Positions 1 through 9,486 of a stretch of 64,000 nt of DNA are shown in pieces. The position numbers were made by a program, and so were the translations under genes. Numbering within the stretch: the stretch's first letter is position 1; every line of letters begins with the position of its first letter. Origin of the DNA: Aliidiomarina soli (GTDB lineage Bacteria; Pseudomonadota; Gammaproteobacteria; Enterobacterales; Alteromonadaceae); NCBI RefSeq assembly GCF_003986975.1, contig NZ_PIPO01000002.1:496001-560000 (forward strand). The letters run 5' to 3'. The notes under the pieces were generated by a model. The model was not told where the DNA came from and did no database searches. It was given only the letters and a program-made list of their open reading frames with translations.

Positions 1-410
1 CTGAGTAATGGCTCACCAGGGTATCGGCTACAACAATGGCTCCTGCGTTGATAAAGGGATTACGCGGAATACCATGTTCCCATTCTAGCTGCACTATCGA
101 ATTAAATGCATGGCCCGACGGCTCCATTCGCACCCGTCGCCATAAGTCATCGCCCATGCGCAGCATGGCCATGACCAGGCCAAATATTTTCGATACGCTC
201 TGAATCGAAAAAGGCACGTCAGCGTCACCGGCAACGTGCACTTCTCCATCGAGGTTGGCTAATGCTATACCACATTGATTGGGGTTGATGGAGGCAAGGG
301 CTGGAATGTAATTAGCGGATTCGCCGCTGAGCGGCAAGTCGAGCGCCTCCTGTAGGATCTCCTGCAGCAGCAGTTCCTGATTGGTTGGGCGCTTAAATTT
401 TCCTTCCATG
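1..410 (-). CDS. glsA: Glutaminase, N-terminal part (cut by window edge)
   Basis: The reverse strand encodes the first ~136 residues of a serine-dependent beta-lactamase-fold glutaminase (L-glutamine to L-glutamate plus ammonia). Visible family signatures are the S-x-x-K nucleophile motif in SIQSVSK (about residue 70), the N-PF-INAGA motif near residue 117 and the substrate-binding segment around [11 protein letters not shown]. The ATG is at 408-410 and reads [15 protein letters not shown]. The stop codon lies outside the window, so length and C-terminal integrity cannot be judged. It lies 21 bp downstream, in the minus direction, of the thioesterase stop and could be co-transcribed with it. 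The family call is firm; whether it would be named glsA or glsB is not decidable here. Confidence 0.9.
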
Positions 411-431
411 CAAAGCTCCGTGACTAGCGTA

Positions 432-842
432 TTAGCTGGCTAAAGGGTGATCAGGGTGCGTCTGTTGCAACAATTTAGCTTTTATCGCCTCGCTAATTGG
501 CACCGAATGTCCGTTTTTATGGTCGTAGTTAACCAGTATGGTGGTGCCTTTCGCGCAAAGCTGACCGCTCTGCCACACCTCACTGCCAATATCGAACGAG
601 CTTTTACCGATGCGGGCAATGTAGGTCTTTAACGTGACCATCTCGCCGAAGTAGACCGGGCGCAAAAAATCCACATTCAGATTGGCAACAATCAGACTGA
701 CTTCATACAGATTACCCTGCTCAGTGAACAGTTCAAAGACGGGCAGGCGGCCGGTTTCAAACCAGGCCGGAATGACCGTATTATTGACATGGCCGAGCGC
801 GTCAGTTTCATAGAAGCGGACTTTAAGATCTTCTGTGTACAT
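432..842 (-). CDS. Acyl-CoA thioesterase, 4HBT (hot-dog) family
   Basis: A 136-residue protein beginning [20 protein letters not shown]. The stretch Y-x-D-x-x-G-H-V-N-N is the 4-hydroxybenzoyl-CoA thioesterase (YbgC/FcbC-type) active-site motif, with the Asp near residue 14 as catalytic carboxylate. Full length for a single hot-dog domain, cytosolic, no signal peptide. Such enzymes hydrolyse acyl-CoA thioesters; the physiological substrate cannot be read from the sequence. It lies between uvrA and glutaminase on the same strand, 29 bp after uvrA, so it may be read through from uvrA. Confident on family, not on substrate. Confidence 0.85.
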   Translation of the reverse strand: MYTEDLKVRFYETDALGHVNNTVIPAWFETGRLPVFELFTEQGNLYEVSLIVANLNVDFLRPVYFGEMVTLKTYIARIGKSSFDIGSEVWQSGQLCAKGTTILVNYDHKNGHSVPISEAIKAKLLQQTHPDHPLAS

Positions 843-871
843 CGGGTGTAGTTCCTTGCGTTTAGATGCTG

Positions 872-3688
872 TTACAACATAGGTTTGAGAAAGTGAGCCG
901 TGTGCGACACTTTGCTTTGGGCTACGTCTTCCGGGGTTCCCTGAGCCAGGATCTCACCCCCGCCTGAACCACCTTCAGGCCCAAGGTCGACAATCCAGTC
1001 GGCCGTTTTTATGACATCCAGATTATGCTCAATAATAACAATGGTATTACCATGGTCACGCAATCGGTGGAGGACCGCAAGTAGTTGCTGAATATCGTGA
1101 AAGTGCAGACCGGTGGTTGGCTCGTCGAGAATATACAGGGTTTTACCGGTGTCACGCTTGGATAATTCCCGCGACAGTTTGACCCGCTGGGCCTCACCGC
1201 CGGACAGTGTGGTGGCTGACTGCCCGAGGCGCACATAGGACAGGCCGACATCCATCAGTGTTTGCAGTTTACGCGCGATAGCGGGCACTGCATCGAAGAA
1301 TTCACGAGCTTCTTCAATGGTCATTTCAAGCACTTCGTGGATGTTCTTGCCTTTGTACTGAACTTCCAGTGTTTCCCGGTTATAGCGTTTGCCTTTGCAG
1401 ATATCACAAGGCACATAAACGTCCGGTAGGAAGTGCATTTCGACCTTGATCATGCCGTCACCCTGGCAGGCTTCACAGCGCCCCCCTTTGACGTTGAAAC
1501 TAAACCGGCCCGGTTTGTAACCACGCGAACGGGATTCTGGCACCGCGGCGAAAAACTCGCGTACCGGAGTAAATATCCCGGTGTAGGTGGCAGGGTTAGA
1601 GCGTGGTGTGCGGCCAATCGGGCTTTGGTCAATGTCGACTACTTTATCGAGGTGTTCAAGACCGTGCACGCTGTCGTGGGGGGCGGCCATACCCGTGGTA
1701 GCACCATTCAACTCATGGTGAGCCAGTGGATAGAGCGTGTCGTTGATCAAGGTTGATTTTCCTGAACCGGATACGCCGGTGACACAGGTCATGATGCCCA
1801 GTGGTATCTTAAGATCCACACCTTTGAGGTTGTTGCCCCGGGCTCCGCGAACTTCAAGGAAGTCTTTACCAGGCTTATGACGTTTCGTCGGCACCGCAAT
1901 GGCTTTACGCCCCGACAGGTAGTCACCGGTTAAGGAGGCTTCGCTATTAATGATGTCATCCACCTGACCAGCGGCAACGACCTCACCACCGTGGACCCCT
2001 GCACCCGGGCCGATATCGATCACGTAGTCGGCACTGCGAATGGCGTCTTCGTCATGTTCAACGACCAATACGGTGTTACCCAGGTCACGCAAATGACGCA
2101 AGGTAGTTAGTAAGCGCTCATTGTCACGCTGGTGAAGACCAATGGAAGGCTCATCGAGTACGTACATCACACCGACCAGGCCGGCACCAATCTGACTGGC
2201 TAAGCGGATACGCTGCGCTTCGCCGCCGGACAATGTTTCTGCACTGCGGGACAGGCTCAGGTAGTTGAGGCCAACGTTGACCAAAAAGCGCAAGCGGTCA
2301 TTGATTTCTTTTAAGATCTTCTCTGCAATGCTGGCCCGCTGCCCGTGCAGCTCAAGGTTGGTAAAGAACTCCAAAGCATCACCGATGGACTTTTCAACTA
2401 TTTCCGGCAATGTGGTCTTTTCTACGAAGACATTGCGTGCTTCTTCGCGTAACCGGGTGCCATGGCAGGACTTACAATGCTGCGCGGCGAGGTACTTCGA
2501 CAGCTCTTCACGCACGGCGCTGGAATCTGTTTCCCGGTAGCGGCGTTGCATGTTGGGGATAATACCTTCAAAGGCATGCTTGCGAACCACGGTATCGCCG
2601 CGGTCATTGACATATTTGAACTTGATCTCTTCGCTGCCGCTGCCGAACAGGACCTTAGTGCGGACTTCGTCCGTGAGATCCTGAAACGGGGCGTTGAGGT
2701 CAAACTTGTAGTGTTCGGCCAGTGAACGCAGCATTTGGTAATAATAGAAATTGCGTTTATCCCAGCCCCGAATGGCACCACCGGTCAGACTGAGTTCGGC
2801 GTTGCCAACCACTTTATCCGGATCAAAATACTGTTCAACGCCAAGGCCGTCACAGGTCGGGCAGGCACCCGCCGGGTTATTAAACGAAAAGAGCCGCGGT
2901 TCGAGCTCTTGCATACTGTAGCCACATTCCGGACAGGCAAAATTGGCGGAGAATATCAGCGTCTCACCTTTGCCTTCCATTGGGGCGATAAAGGCCGTCC
3001 CCCCACTGAGGTCGAGTGCCGTTTCAAAGGACTCGGCCAGCCGTAGTTCGAGACCCGGACGTACTTTAATACGGTCAACTACGACTTCGATATCATGTTT
3101 TTTCTGCAACTCGAGAGACGGCGGATCGCTGAGGTCGCAAACATTGCCGTCCACACGAGCCCGCAGGTAGCCTTGTGCTGCCAGGTTCTCCAGGGTTTTC
3201 TGGTGTTCACCTTTACGTCCCTGGACCACTGGCGCTAACAGCATGACTTTACTACCTTCAGGTAACTCGAGAACCTGGTCGACCATCTGGCTTACGGTTT
3301 GTGCAGCCAGTGTTTTGTGATGGGTCGGGCAGCGAGGCTCACCGACACGCGCGAACATCAGACGCAGGTAGTCGTAAATTTCGGTAATGGTACCGACGGT
3401 GGAGCGCGGATTATGCGATGTTGATTTCTGTTCTATGGAGATAGCCGGCGACAGACCTTCAATGGAATCGACGTCAGGCTTTTCCATCAGGCTCAGGAAT
3501 TGCCGTGCATAGGCCGACAATGATTCAACATAGCGGCGCTGCCCTTCGGCATACAAGGTATCAAAGGCAAGTGAGGACTTACCAGAACCCGACAGGCCAG
3601 TGATTACCACCAGCTTGTCACGCGGAATTTCAAGATTAATATTTTTCAGGTTGTGAGTACGAGCCCCACGAATTTCAATTTTATCCAT
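872..3688 (-). CDS. uvrA: Excinuclease ABC subunit A (UvrA)
   Basis: DNA damage-recognition ATPase of nucleotide excision repair; a UvrA dimer loads UvrB at lesions. The 938-residue product has two ABC ATPase modules: Walker A motifs GLSGSGKSS (about residue 31) and GVSGSGKST (about 640), and ABC signatures LSGGEAQR in each half. Zinc-finger cysteine pairs are visible (CPEC...CPTC, and CEAC...CDIC in the second half). I chose the ATG at 3686-3688 ([16 protein letters not shown]), which matches the family N-terminus and follows a GGAG ribosome site; a 42-residue upstream extension is in frame but runs into the divergent promoter region. It is divergent from the MFS gene. No clear LexA box (CTG-N10-CAG) was found in the 179-bp intergenic region. 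Confidence 0.97.
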   Translation of the reverse strand: MDKIEIRGARTHNLKNINLEIPRDKLVVITGLSGSGKSSLAFDTLYAEGQRRYVESLSAYARQFLSLMEKPDVDSIEGLSPAISIEQKSTSHNPRSTVGTITEIYDYLRLMFARVGEPRCPTHHKTLAAQTVSQMVDQVLELPEGSKVMLLAPVVQGRKGEHQKTLENLAAQGYLRARVDGNVCDLSDPPSLELQKKHDIEVVVDRIKVRPGLELRLAESFETALDLSGGTAFIAPMEGKGETLIFSANFACPECGYSMQELEPRLFSFNNPAGACPTCDGLGVEQYFDPDKVVGNAELSLTGGAIRGWDKRNFYYYQMLRSLAEHYKFDLNAPFQDLTDEVRTKVLFGSGSEEIKFKYVNDRGDTVVRKHAFEGIIPNMQRRYRETDSSAVREELSKYLAAQHCKSCHGTRLREEARNVFVEKTTLPEIVEKSIGDALEFFTNLELHGQRASIAEKILKEINDRLRFLVNVGLNYLSLSRSAETLSGGEAQRIRLASQIGAGLVGVMYVLDEPSIGLHQRDNERLLTTLRHLRDLGNTVLVVEHDEDAIRSADYVIDIGPGAGVHGGEVVAAGQVDDIINSEASLTGDYLSGRKAIAVPTKRHKPGKDFLEVRGARGNNLKGVDLKIPLGIMTCVTGVSGSGKSTLINDTLYPLAHHELNGATTGMAAPHDSVHGLEHLDKVVDIDQSPIGRTPRSNPATYTGIFTPVREFFAAVPESRSRGYKPGRFSFNVKGGRCEACQGDGMIKVEMHFLPDVYVPCDICKGKRYNRETLEVQYKGKNIHEVLEMTIEEAREFFDAVPAIARKLQTLMDVGLSYVRLGQSATTLSGGEAQRVKLSRELSKRDTGKTLYILDEPTTGLHFHDIQQLLAVLHRLRDHGNTIVIIEHNLDVIKTADWIVDLGPEGGSGGGEILAQGTPEDVAQSKVSHTAHFLKPML

Positions 3689-3867
3689 AATCTCCGACTT
3701 CTCGTGACTGGGTGTATGATGACGCCCGCTGGCTAGCTGGATCAAACGAGTATTATCGCACATTTCAACCGCAAGCACAGCCAGCGTGGTCGCCCGCTGA
3801 GTATTCTGATACACTGTGCTGCCTTATTTTAGCTACTCCCATCAACCATATTCAGGTGTTTTCGGGT

Positions 3868-5235
3868 TTGAATAAACACGGATTAAACTCAGTCGAAAAG
3901 AAAGCGGCAGTATCGCTGGCCTCCGTCTTCGGGTTACGCATGCTGGGCCTGTTTTTGATCATGCCGGTTATCGCTGTGTATGGGCAGGACTATGCAGACT
4001 ATTCGCCGATGTTGATAGGGGTGGCCATAGGCGCCTACGGCCTGACCCAGGCAATGTTGCAGATTCCGATGGGCTGGGTGTCTGACCGGATTGGACGGCG
4101 GCCGGTGATTGTCGGCGGCTTACTGGTCTTTGCGGCCGGTAGTGTTGTCGCCGCCATGGCGGATAGCCTGGTCTGGGTGATCGTCGGGCGCGCCCTGCAA
4201 GGCGCAGGCGCTATTGCCAGTGCTATTCTGGCCTTAGCCTCAGACTGCTCACGAGATGAGCAACGGCCTAAAGTCATGGCGACTATCGGGCTGTGTATCG
4301 GCCTCGCGTTTGCGCTGGCATTGGTGTTAGGGCCCTGGCTTGGCGGCATCGTCGGGATGAGTGGTTTGTTCTGGTTCACCGCGCTATCGGCGCTGTTGGC
4401 AGTGGTACTGGTGCTGACCATAACGCCACAGCCGGTGAATCGTACCCCGAAGCGTGATTTAGTGGCGGTTCCAACTGAATTAATGCGACTTATCAAGCAT
4501 CCCCAGCTGTTGCAGCTCAATGTTGGCATTTTTATTCTTCATCTGGTGTTAACCGCCTGGTTTGTGTCGCTGCCGTTGACGCTGGTCGATGCCGGCCTGG
4601 CCGCAGAGCAGCATGGCTGGCTTTATTTGCCGACCTTGTTGTTGTCATTTCTGGTCATGGTACCGATGATGATTATCGCTATGCGGCGTAAACGTCAGTT
4701 AGCGGCTTTTCGCGTCGCTATCGCGATGCTGGTGGTGGCAATGTGCGCAATTGCGGCTTTTGCTCAGTCTTTAACAATACTTTTCCTCGCCGTGTGGATT
4801 TTCTTTATTGGTTTCAACTATCTTGAAGCTAACTTGCCAGCCTTGTTAGCGCAATTTGCGCCGGCCGGAAGCAAAGGCAGCGCCAGTGGGGTCTACACCA
4901 GCTGTCAGTTCCTCGGCGCCTTCATCGGGGGTGTTGCCGGTGGCATGCTGTTTGGTAAATTCGGCATGACCGGGGTGGTTTTATTCTGTATCCTGCTGTT
5001 AATCATCTGGCTGTTAGTCAGTGCCGGAATGAAGTTGCACACGGGTGTTGCCAACGTCAGCTATGCAGCCGCACCTGCCGAGCGGCAGATGGCAGTAAAG
5101 CTGGCAGAACAATTGGCAGAATTGCCCGGTGTGCTGGAAGCAGTAGTGCTGGCAGATGAACAAACAACCTATTTAAAAGTGCAGCGCGATCAGTTTGATG
5201 ACCAGGCCGCGCGCCGCTTATTGCAGCTGCACTAA
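3868..5235 (+). CDS. MFS transporter, YajR-like, with C-terminal YAM domain
   Basis: Inner-membrane major facilitator of 455 residues with about 12 hydrophobic helices. The motif-A loop is GWVSDRIGRRPVI between TM2 and TM3. After the last helix, the final ~60 residues (from about AERQMAVKLAEQL to the end) form a soluble ferredoxin-like YAM domain, the mark of YajR-type drug:H+ antiporter relatives. Substrate unknown. I prefer the TTG at 3868 (MNKHGLNSVEKKAAV) because the family N-terminus is short; an in-frame GTG at 3856 is an alternative, and a longer reading from 3712 overlaps uvrA and is unlikely. The uvrA / MFS / ssb order is typical of Alteromonadales, and ssb follows 33 bp later on the same strand. 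Confidence 0.88.
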   Translation: MNKHGLNSVEKKAAVSLASVFGLRMLGLFLIMPVIAVYGQDYADYSPMLIGVAIGAYGLTQAMLQIPMGWVSDRIGRRPVIVGGLLVFAAGSVVAAMADSLVWVIVGRALQGAGAIASAILALASDCSRDEQRPKVMATIGLCIGLAFALALVLGPWLGGIVGMSGLFWFTALSALLAVVLVLTITPQPVNRTPKRDLVAVPTELMRLIKHPQLLQLNVGIFILHLVLTAWFVSLPLTLVDAGLAAEQHGWLYLPTLLLSFLVMVPMMIIAMRRKRQLAAFRVAIAMLVVAMCAIAAFAQSLTILFLAVWIFFIGFNYLEANLPALLAQFAPAGSKGSASGVYTSCQFLGAFIGGVAGGMLFGKFGMTGVVLFCILLLIIWLLVSAGMKLHTGVANVSYAAAPAERQMAVKLAEQLAELPGVLEAVVLADEQTTYLKVQRDQFDDQAARRLLQLH

Positions 5236-5268
5236 ACGATTACACGTATTTAAGTAAAGGAGAGTGGC

Positions 5269-5934
5269 ATGGCCAGTCGTGGTATTAATAAAGTTATTCT
5301 TATCGGTAATCTGGGAGCCGATCCGGAAGTTCGCTATACCCAGAATAGCACCGCGATCGCCAATTTAAGTGTAGCCACCAGTGAAACCTGGAAAGACAAA
5401 CAAAGCGGCGAGCAACGCGAACAAACCGAATGGCATCGCGTGGTCTGCTATCGCCGTCTGGCCGAGATTGCCGGTGAATACCTGCGCAAAGGTTCAAAGG
5501 TATACATCGAAGGTCGTTTGCAAACGCGCAAATGGCAGGGGCAGGATGGCAAAGACAATTACACCACCGAGATCGTCTGCAACGATATGCAAATGTTAGA
5601 TGGCCGTGGTGGACAAGGCGGTCAGGGTGGCCAGGGTGGATTCGCTCCACCACAGGGCGGCCAGGCTAACCAGGGCGGTTTTGGCGGTGGTCAGCAAGGC
5701 GGTCAGGCTAATCAGGGCGGTTATGGTGGCGGCCAGCAAAGTGGCCAGGGCAACCAGGGTGGTTTTGGTGGAGGTCAGCAAGGAGGCCAGCAAGGTGGTA
5801 AACCAACCGGCGGCCAAAGTAATCAGGGTTCGCAAGGCGGCTTCGGCGGCCAGCAAGGCAGTCAGGGTAACCAGGCGCCGCAGCCACAACCGCTGGCACC
5901 AGATCCTGACTTTGATGACGACATCCCGTTCTGA
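5269..5934 (+). CDS. ssb: Single-stranded DNA-binding protein
   Basis: Coats ssDNA during replication, recombination and repair and recruits partners through its acidic tip. The OB-fold domain covers residues 1-110 (starts [16 protein letters not shown]). It is followed by a low-complexity Gly/Gln/Asn linker at about residues 112-205, and ends in the conserved acidic tail DFDDDIPF that binds SSB partner proteins. At 221 residues it is longer than the E. coli protein (178 aa) because of the linker, which contains three 14-residue tandem repeats (separate entry). A good ribosome site (AAAGGAGAG) precedes the ATG. A strong bidirectional terminator follows. Confidence 0.97.
   Translation: MASRGINKVILIGNLGADPEVRYTQNSTAIANLSVATSETWKDKQSGEQREQTEWHRVVCYRRLAEIAGEYLRKGSKVYIEGRLQTRKWQGQDGKDNYTTEIVCNDMQMLDGRGGQGGQGGQGGFAPPQGGQANQGGFGGGQQGGQANQGGYGGGQQSGQGNQGGFGGGQQGGQQGGKPTGGQSNQGSQGGFGGQQGSQGNQAPQPQPLAPDPDFDDDIPF
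5656..5781 (+). repeat. Three 42-bp tandem repeats in the ssb linker
   Basis: Residues 130-143, 144-157 and 158-171 of SSB are the 14-mers [28 protein letters not shown] and [14 protein letters not shown], encoded by three consecutive 42-bp units. The units lie in the intrinsically disordered linker, so copy-number change would be tolerated and would change linker length. On the opposite strand the repeats create long spurious open frames. Confidence 0.85.
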
Positions 5935-5969
5935 GGAACACGTTTTTTAATTTTGTTAACTATAGCGTT

Positions 5970-5996
5970 AAGAAGCCCCACTAGCTGGGGCTTCTT
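5970..5996. terminator. Bidirectional terminator between ssb and the GGDEF gene
   Basis: Perfect stem GAAGCCCCA / TGGGGCTTC with a CTAGC loop. It lies between two convergent genes (ssb ends 5934, cyclase ends 6009). Both strands carry short T stretches next to the stem, so it can serve both transcripts. Confidence 0.85.
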
Positions 5997-6008
5997 GCTT
6001 TCAGCAAC

Positions 6009-6917
6009 TTAGGCCAGCTCCACCCGGTCGCGGCCGTTGGCCTTCGCTCTGTAAAGAGCCTGGTCAGCGCGCGACAATAAATCATCGATAGTTCCGTCGT
6101 CAGGGTTGAGCATGCTGACCCCAAAACTACTGGTGATGCTAAAGTCGCTGCCTTTGGGGTCGCTAAACTGGTTTTGACGTATCTGCTCGCGTAAGGTCTC
6201 GGCGATGTTGCGGGCATCGAACAGACTAGCGCCTTCGAGTAAAATGGCAAACTCTTCACCGCCGATCCGGGCTGCTACATCGGTTGTTCGTAAGCGCTCA
6301 CCCAATTGCTGTGTTACTGCGATGAGAACCTTGTCGCCGGTAGCGTGACCATACTTGTCATTGATCTGCTTAAAATAGTCAATGTCTAAGATAATGAGTG
6401 CCAGGCGACTATCCTGACGGTGCGCCCGTTGGACTGATTTACTGCCAATTTGCATAAAATGACGGCGCGTATACCAGCCCGTCAGGCTGTCGGTTATGGA
6501 TTGAGTAACCTCGTCTGTTACGTCAAGATGAAAACCAGCCATCATCAGCGGCGTATTGTTGTCCCAGGCTGAGACGGTGCCTTGTGACTTTATCCAGCGC
6601 CAATGATTGTTCTTATGGCGCATGCGAAAGACCATTTGATAGCCGGTTTGTTGCCTATGCTGAACACTATCAAGATGAGCCTGAAGCGACGCTTTATCGT
6701 CATCGTGCAGCAACGACAAAAAGCGTTCAAACGTAACGGGTTCCAGCTCTTCAGGCAGATATCCGAGGATATCTGCCCAGCGTGGAGTGACCTGGCTGTC
6801 ACCGGTTCTAAGGTTTAGTTCCCAGAGTCCGAGTTGAGCGTTGTCGAGTATTTCGAGCAGAGCCTCTGCTGAGTGCTCTGTAAAGCGAAAGTCACTGCTT
6901 CCCTTACGCGAATTCAT
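6009..6917 (-). CDS. PAS-GGDEF diguanylate cyclase
   Basis: Predicted to make cyclic di-GMP from two GTP. 302 residues, no membrane segment: an N-terminal PAS/PAC sensor (about residues 20-135, with W-ELNLRTG and WRWIKSQG) followed by a GGDEF domain (about 140-300). The active-site motif is GGEEF, an accepted active variant. RTTD lies exactly five residues upstream and matches the RxxD product-inhibition I-site. The ATG at 6915-6917 follows a near-perfect GGAGG; an upstream in-frame start at 6962 is less likely. It begins 45 bp downstream of the nucleotidase stop on the same strand, suggesting co-transcription. The PAS ligand is unknown. Confidence 0.9.
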   Translation of the reverse strand: MNSRKGSSDFRFTEHSAEALLEILDNAQLGLWELNLRTGDSQVTPRWADILGYLPEELEPVTFERFLSLLHDDDKASLQAHLDSVQHRQQTGYQMVFRMRHKNNHWRWIKSQGTVSAWDNNTPLMMAGFHLDVTDEVTQSITDSLTGWYTRRHFMQIGSKSVQRAHRQDSRLALIILDIDYFKQINDKYGHATGDKVLIAVTQQLGERLRTTDVAARIGGEEFAILLEGASLFDARNIAETLREQIRQNQFSDPKGSDFSITSSFGVSMLNPDDGTIDDLLSRADQALYRAKANGRDRVELA

Positions 6918-6962
6918 TTCCACCTCCGGTGGGGTAATTCCTGTGGAGTAATAATGCTGCAC

Positions 6963-8993
6963 TCATGGTCTTAGTAGTGTCACTGTGGGCTCAGTCGCTG
7001 ACTGAATTTGTTCGGGAAAGCGGCGCATAAATTCAATCACCGCGACTGCATCGGTATTACATCTCACCACTGGGTCATCACAGGCAAGCGCTAAGCCCTG
7101 GTAACGAGGGCGGTATCCGCCGTCGCTGGCAATAATTTTATCCACGGGAAAGGCCTGCAGGTGGCCGTTATGATACGCCAGATCAACACGCTCACTGCGC
7201 TCACGTTGTGCCTGATAGAACGCGGTCCATCCGTCGTTGCCGTTGGCTAAATAGCTGTTCACTACCACGTTATAGCGTGTATTGTCGTTAAGTGACTGCC
7301 AGTCAGGCTGTTGCAGTGTGCCGGTATTGACTTCCAGCTGGCGCAGTTCGCCGTGCTCACCGGCTTGGGTTTCAACAAACTGGTAGCGGAGCATGCCACC
7401 GTATGGATAACGCCCTGCATGCGCTCCCTCCGGCAAGGTCGCTTCGACGGTTTCTGTTATGACCTGACGTATCACCTTACCCTGCAGTGGCACTATCGCA
7501 AGTTGGCTGGCAAACGGCAGAACTTCGAGTGAAATAATACCTTCATGCAATTCACCGGCGTCGAGACCGCTGCGGATACCGCCTGCACCGACCAGCGCAA
7601 AGTCCGGTTGCAGGCCCGTTTCAGCGATGACCTCTGGCTGGGCAGCAAAGGCGTATTGAGCATGAGCAATTAAGGGTGCCAGGCGCGAGCCGTGGTGGTC
7701 CGAGTCATTATCACCGGGCCGACGAAGATGAGAAATAGCACTGGTTAAGTGGACGATTACTTCGCCATAGGCTTCTTTCAGCGCCGGCTGATAGGTGCGG
7801 TCGATGTGCTCGCGTAATGCCGGGTCTTCGTCAATGACAGCGATGTTGGGTTGCCCACTAATAAAGTCGTGGACGGTCTGGTTCTGGCTGGGCTCAAGGG
7901 CAAGGGTTCGCTGCTGATCCTGGTACCAGTCCGCGTTGCTAAGCAGGGTATTACCACCCTCACACCGGGTAAGCTCCCCTTGGGCATCAAACGATAGGTG
8001 AAGCAATCCGGCGGCCTGAGCATATTCACCGGCCTGGACGATACAGGTTGTGGTGGTGCCATTGGGGTTGTTGACCCGTTCAGCATATGGCCGTTGGCTG
8101 GTGGCCAGGCCCAGGTTGCTAAAGTCACCCAGCAGCGAATGTGAATGGCCGCCCACAATTGCATCAATTCCGTTTACCTGGCTGGCCAATTTCACGTCGA
8201 GGGCGTTGCCAATATGAGTCAGTGCGATAATTTTATCGACCCCGGCGGCCTGCAACTGGTCGACAGTGCGCTGAGCACTGGTGGTCAGGTCGAAGAAGTC
8301 TACATCGCCGGTATTCGGTGCAATAGTGGGCATGTCATCGAGGACCAGTCCAAATACCGCGACAACCGTAAAGCCGGCCGCTTGCTGGCGACTCACTTCG
8401 TCGCTCAGGCTAGCGGTCATTTCAGCGGGGGTCACTGATCGCTTCTGTTCACGTTTAAAGGCAAAAAGGGTAAAAGGCTGCAGGTTCGTTTGCCGGCCCA
8501 GGTCGGCGTCGTCAGAGGCGTCGATATTGGCCGCAAGCACGGGGAAATTAACACGGCTGATGAAATCGTTCAGGCGAGCGTTGTTTAAATCGAACTCATG
8601 ATTACCCAGAGCCATCGCGTCGATTTGCATGCGGCTGAGAATATCCGCATTCATTTGCCCCTCATTTAGCTTGAAATAGGCACTGCCCTGCCATGCATCG
8701 CCGCCGTGAAGCACCAGCAACGGCTGCCCGGCTTCTGTCGCATTGAGGCGGTATTGCTGTAAGCGCGAGGCCAGGCGAGGGTGCCCACCCCATTGGTTGA
8801 AAACGTCGCGGTGTGGCGTGCTGAACTGCCCAGGCGTTGGCTCAAACGCCGAATGGGTGTCATTAATATGAGCAATTTGCAGGCTGAATTCGTACTCCGA
8901 CGACTGGATAGTCTGGCTGCTGCAACTGATCAGCAACATAGACGCCCACATTACGGAGGCAATACGGATACAGCGGGTTACGGAGTGTCGCAT
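6963..8993 (-). CDS. 5'-nucleotidase / UshA-like metallophosphoesterase lipoprotein
   Basis: A 676-residue exported enzyme of the UshA/CpdB family that hydrolyses nucleotides outside the cytoplasm. The N-terminus (MRHSVTRCIRIASVMW...) ends in the lipobox LISC, so it should be lipid-anchored. The metallophosphoesterase core shows IAHINDTHS, GGDAWQGS, LGNHEFD, THIG and GGHSHS, which carry the dinuclear-metal ligands. The C-terminal half (about residues 370-600) is the 5'-nucleotidase substrate-recognition domain (GAGGIRSGLDAGEL; NSYLANGNDGW). I chose the ATG at 8991-8993; a TTG two codons upstream is in frame. Together with thymidine kinase, adenosine deaminase and the cyclase nearby it suggests nucleotide scavenging, but exact substrate is unknown. 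Confidence 0.9.
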   Translation of the reverse strand: MRHSVTRCIRIASVMWASMLLISCSSQTIQSSEYEFSLQIAHINDTHSAFEPTPGQFSTPHRDVFNQWGGHPRLASRLQQYRLNATEAGQPLLVLHGGDAWQGSAYFKLNEGQMNADILSRMQIDAMALGNHEFDLNNARLNDFISRVNFPVLAANIDASDDADLGRQTNLQPFTLFAFKREQKRSVTPAEMTASLSDEVSRQQAAGFTVVAVFGLVLDDMPTIAPNTGDVDFFDLTTSAQRTVDQLQAAGVDKIIALTHIGNALDVKLASQVNGIDAIVGGHSHSLLGDFSNLGLATSQRPYAERVNNPNGTTTTCIVQAGEYAQAAGLLHLSFDAQGELTRCEGGNTLLSNADWYQDQQRTLALEPSQNQTVHDFISGQPNIAVIDEDPALREHIDRTYQPALKEAYGEVIVHLTSAISHLRRPGDNDSDHHGSRLAPLIAHAQYAFAAQPEVIAETGLQPDFALVGAGGIRSGLDAGELHEGIISLEVLPFASQLAIVPLQGKVIRQVITETVEATLPEGAHAGRYPYGGMLRYQFVETQAGEHGELRQLEVNTGTLQQPDWQSLNDNTRYNVVVNSYLANGNDGWTAFYQAQRERSERVDLAYHNGHLQAFPVDKIIASDGGYRPRYQGLALACDDPVVRCNTDAVAVIEFMRRFPEQIQSATEPTVTLLRP

Positions 8994-9051
8994 GATCAAA
9001 TCTCTTCGCCTGACGGTGGTGACCGCGGGTGCGGGCCAGCAAATAGCCTTA

Positions 9052-9426
9052 CTATACCGTTAGCGAGAGCATGCTGCCAGGCGGCAATGATTCGCCGTTT
9101 GAACGTTCGTTGGCTTGCCGGAAAAGTTCTTTGCGTTGTTCATACAGACTTTCCAGCTTCTCGGCATCAAGTTGGGTGAGCTCTTCGACGCTTTCCAGAT
9201 CTTCGATTTTGGATTCGACTTCATTCAGCGCGTCGATGTCTACGCCCATACGATTGAGCAGAGTCAGTCGTTGTGCCTCTTCAAGAAAGCCCTGTCGTTC
9301 GAAATTGTTGCCCTGCAAGTCGCGGATAAGCTCGTCGGAACGCTGCTGGTCAACGCTTTGTTGCTCACGTTGCTGTTGCTGTGCGCTGGTGTTGGTGACC
9401 GCCCCACTGGAGGTTACATTCAACAT
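9052..9426 (-). CDS. Small uncharacterised protein, Gln-rich N-terminus and coiled coil
   Basis: I do not recognise a family. The 124-residue product starts MLNVTSSGAVTNTS, continues with a Gln-rich stretch (about residues 15-30), then a charged helical region rich in Glu/Leu with heptad spacing (about 55-105, likely coiled coil). No signal peptide, membrane segment or cysteine. The gene lies 53 bp upstream of the nucleotidase in the same direction. Its start codon sits 3 nt after the arm of a 14-bp terminator hairpin that ends the add gene, and the only plausible ribosome site (AAAGGG) is inside that arm. The coding frame is clean and the opposite frames are clearly shadows, but expression could be low. 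Confidence 0.6.
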   Translation of the reverse strand: MLNVTSSGAVTNTSAQQQQREQQSVDQQRSDELIRDLQGNNFERQGFLEEAQRLTLLNRMGVDIDALNEVESKIEDLESVEELTQLDAEKLESLYEQRKELFRQANERSNGESLPPGSMLSLTV

Positions 9427-9467
9427 AAAAAAAGCCCTTTAAGTTGAGTATCTTAAAGGGCTTTTGC
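9427..9467 (-). terminator. Strong hairpin terminator after add, abutting the next start codon
   Basis: Arms 9430-9443 and 9452-9465 form a 14-bp perfect stem with an 8-nt loop. In the minus direction it is followed by a T run that merges into the ATG of the 9052-9426 gene. It should terminate the add transcript. The AAAGGG in the promoter-distal arm is also the only ribosome-site candidate for the downstream gene. Confidence 0.85.
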
Positions 9468-9486
9468 AGAAATAATGCCAACTTAT

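Noticed and set aside
3689-3867. SOS (LexA) box for uvrA
   Set aside because: I looked for CTG-N10-CAG on both strands; the nearest sequence (CTGATACACTGTGCTG) lacks the second half.
5596-5889. Several open frames on both strands over the ssb repeat region
   Set aside because: They arise from the repetitive Gly/Gln codons of the SSB linker.
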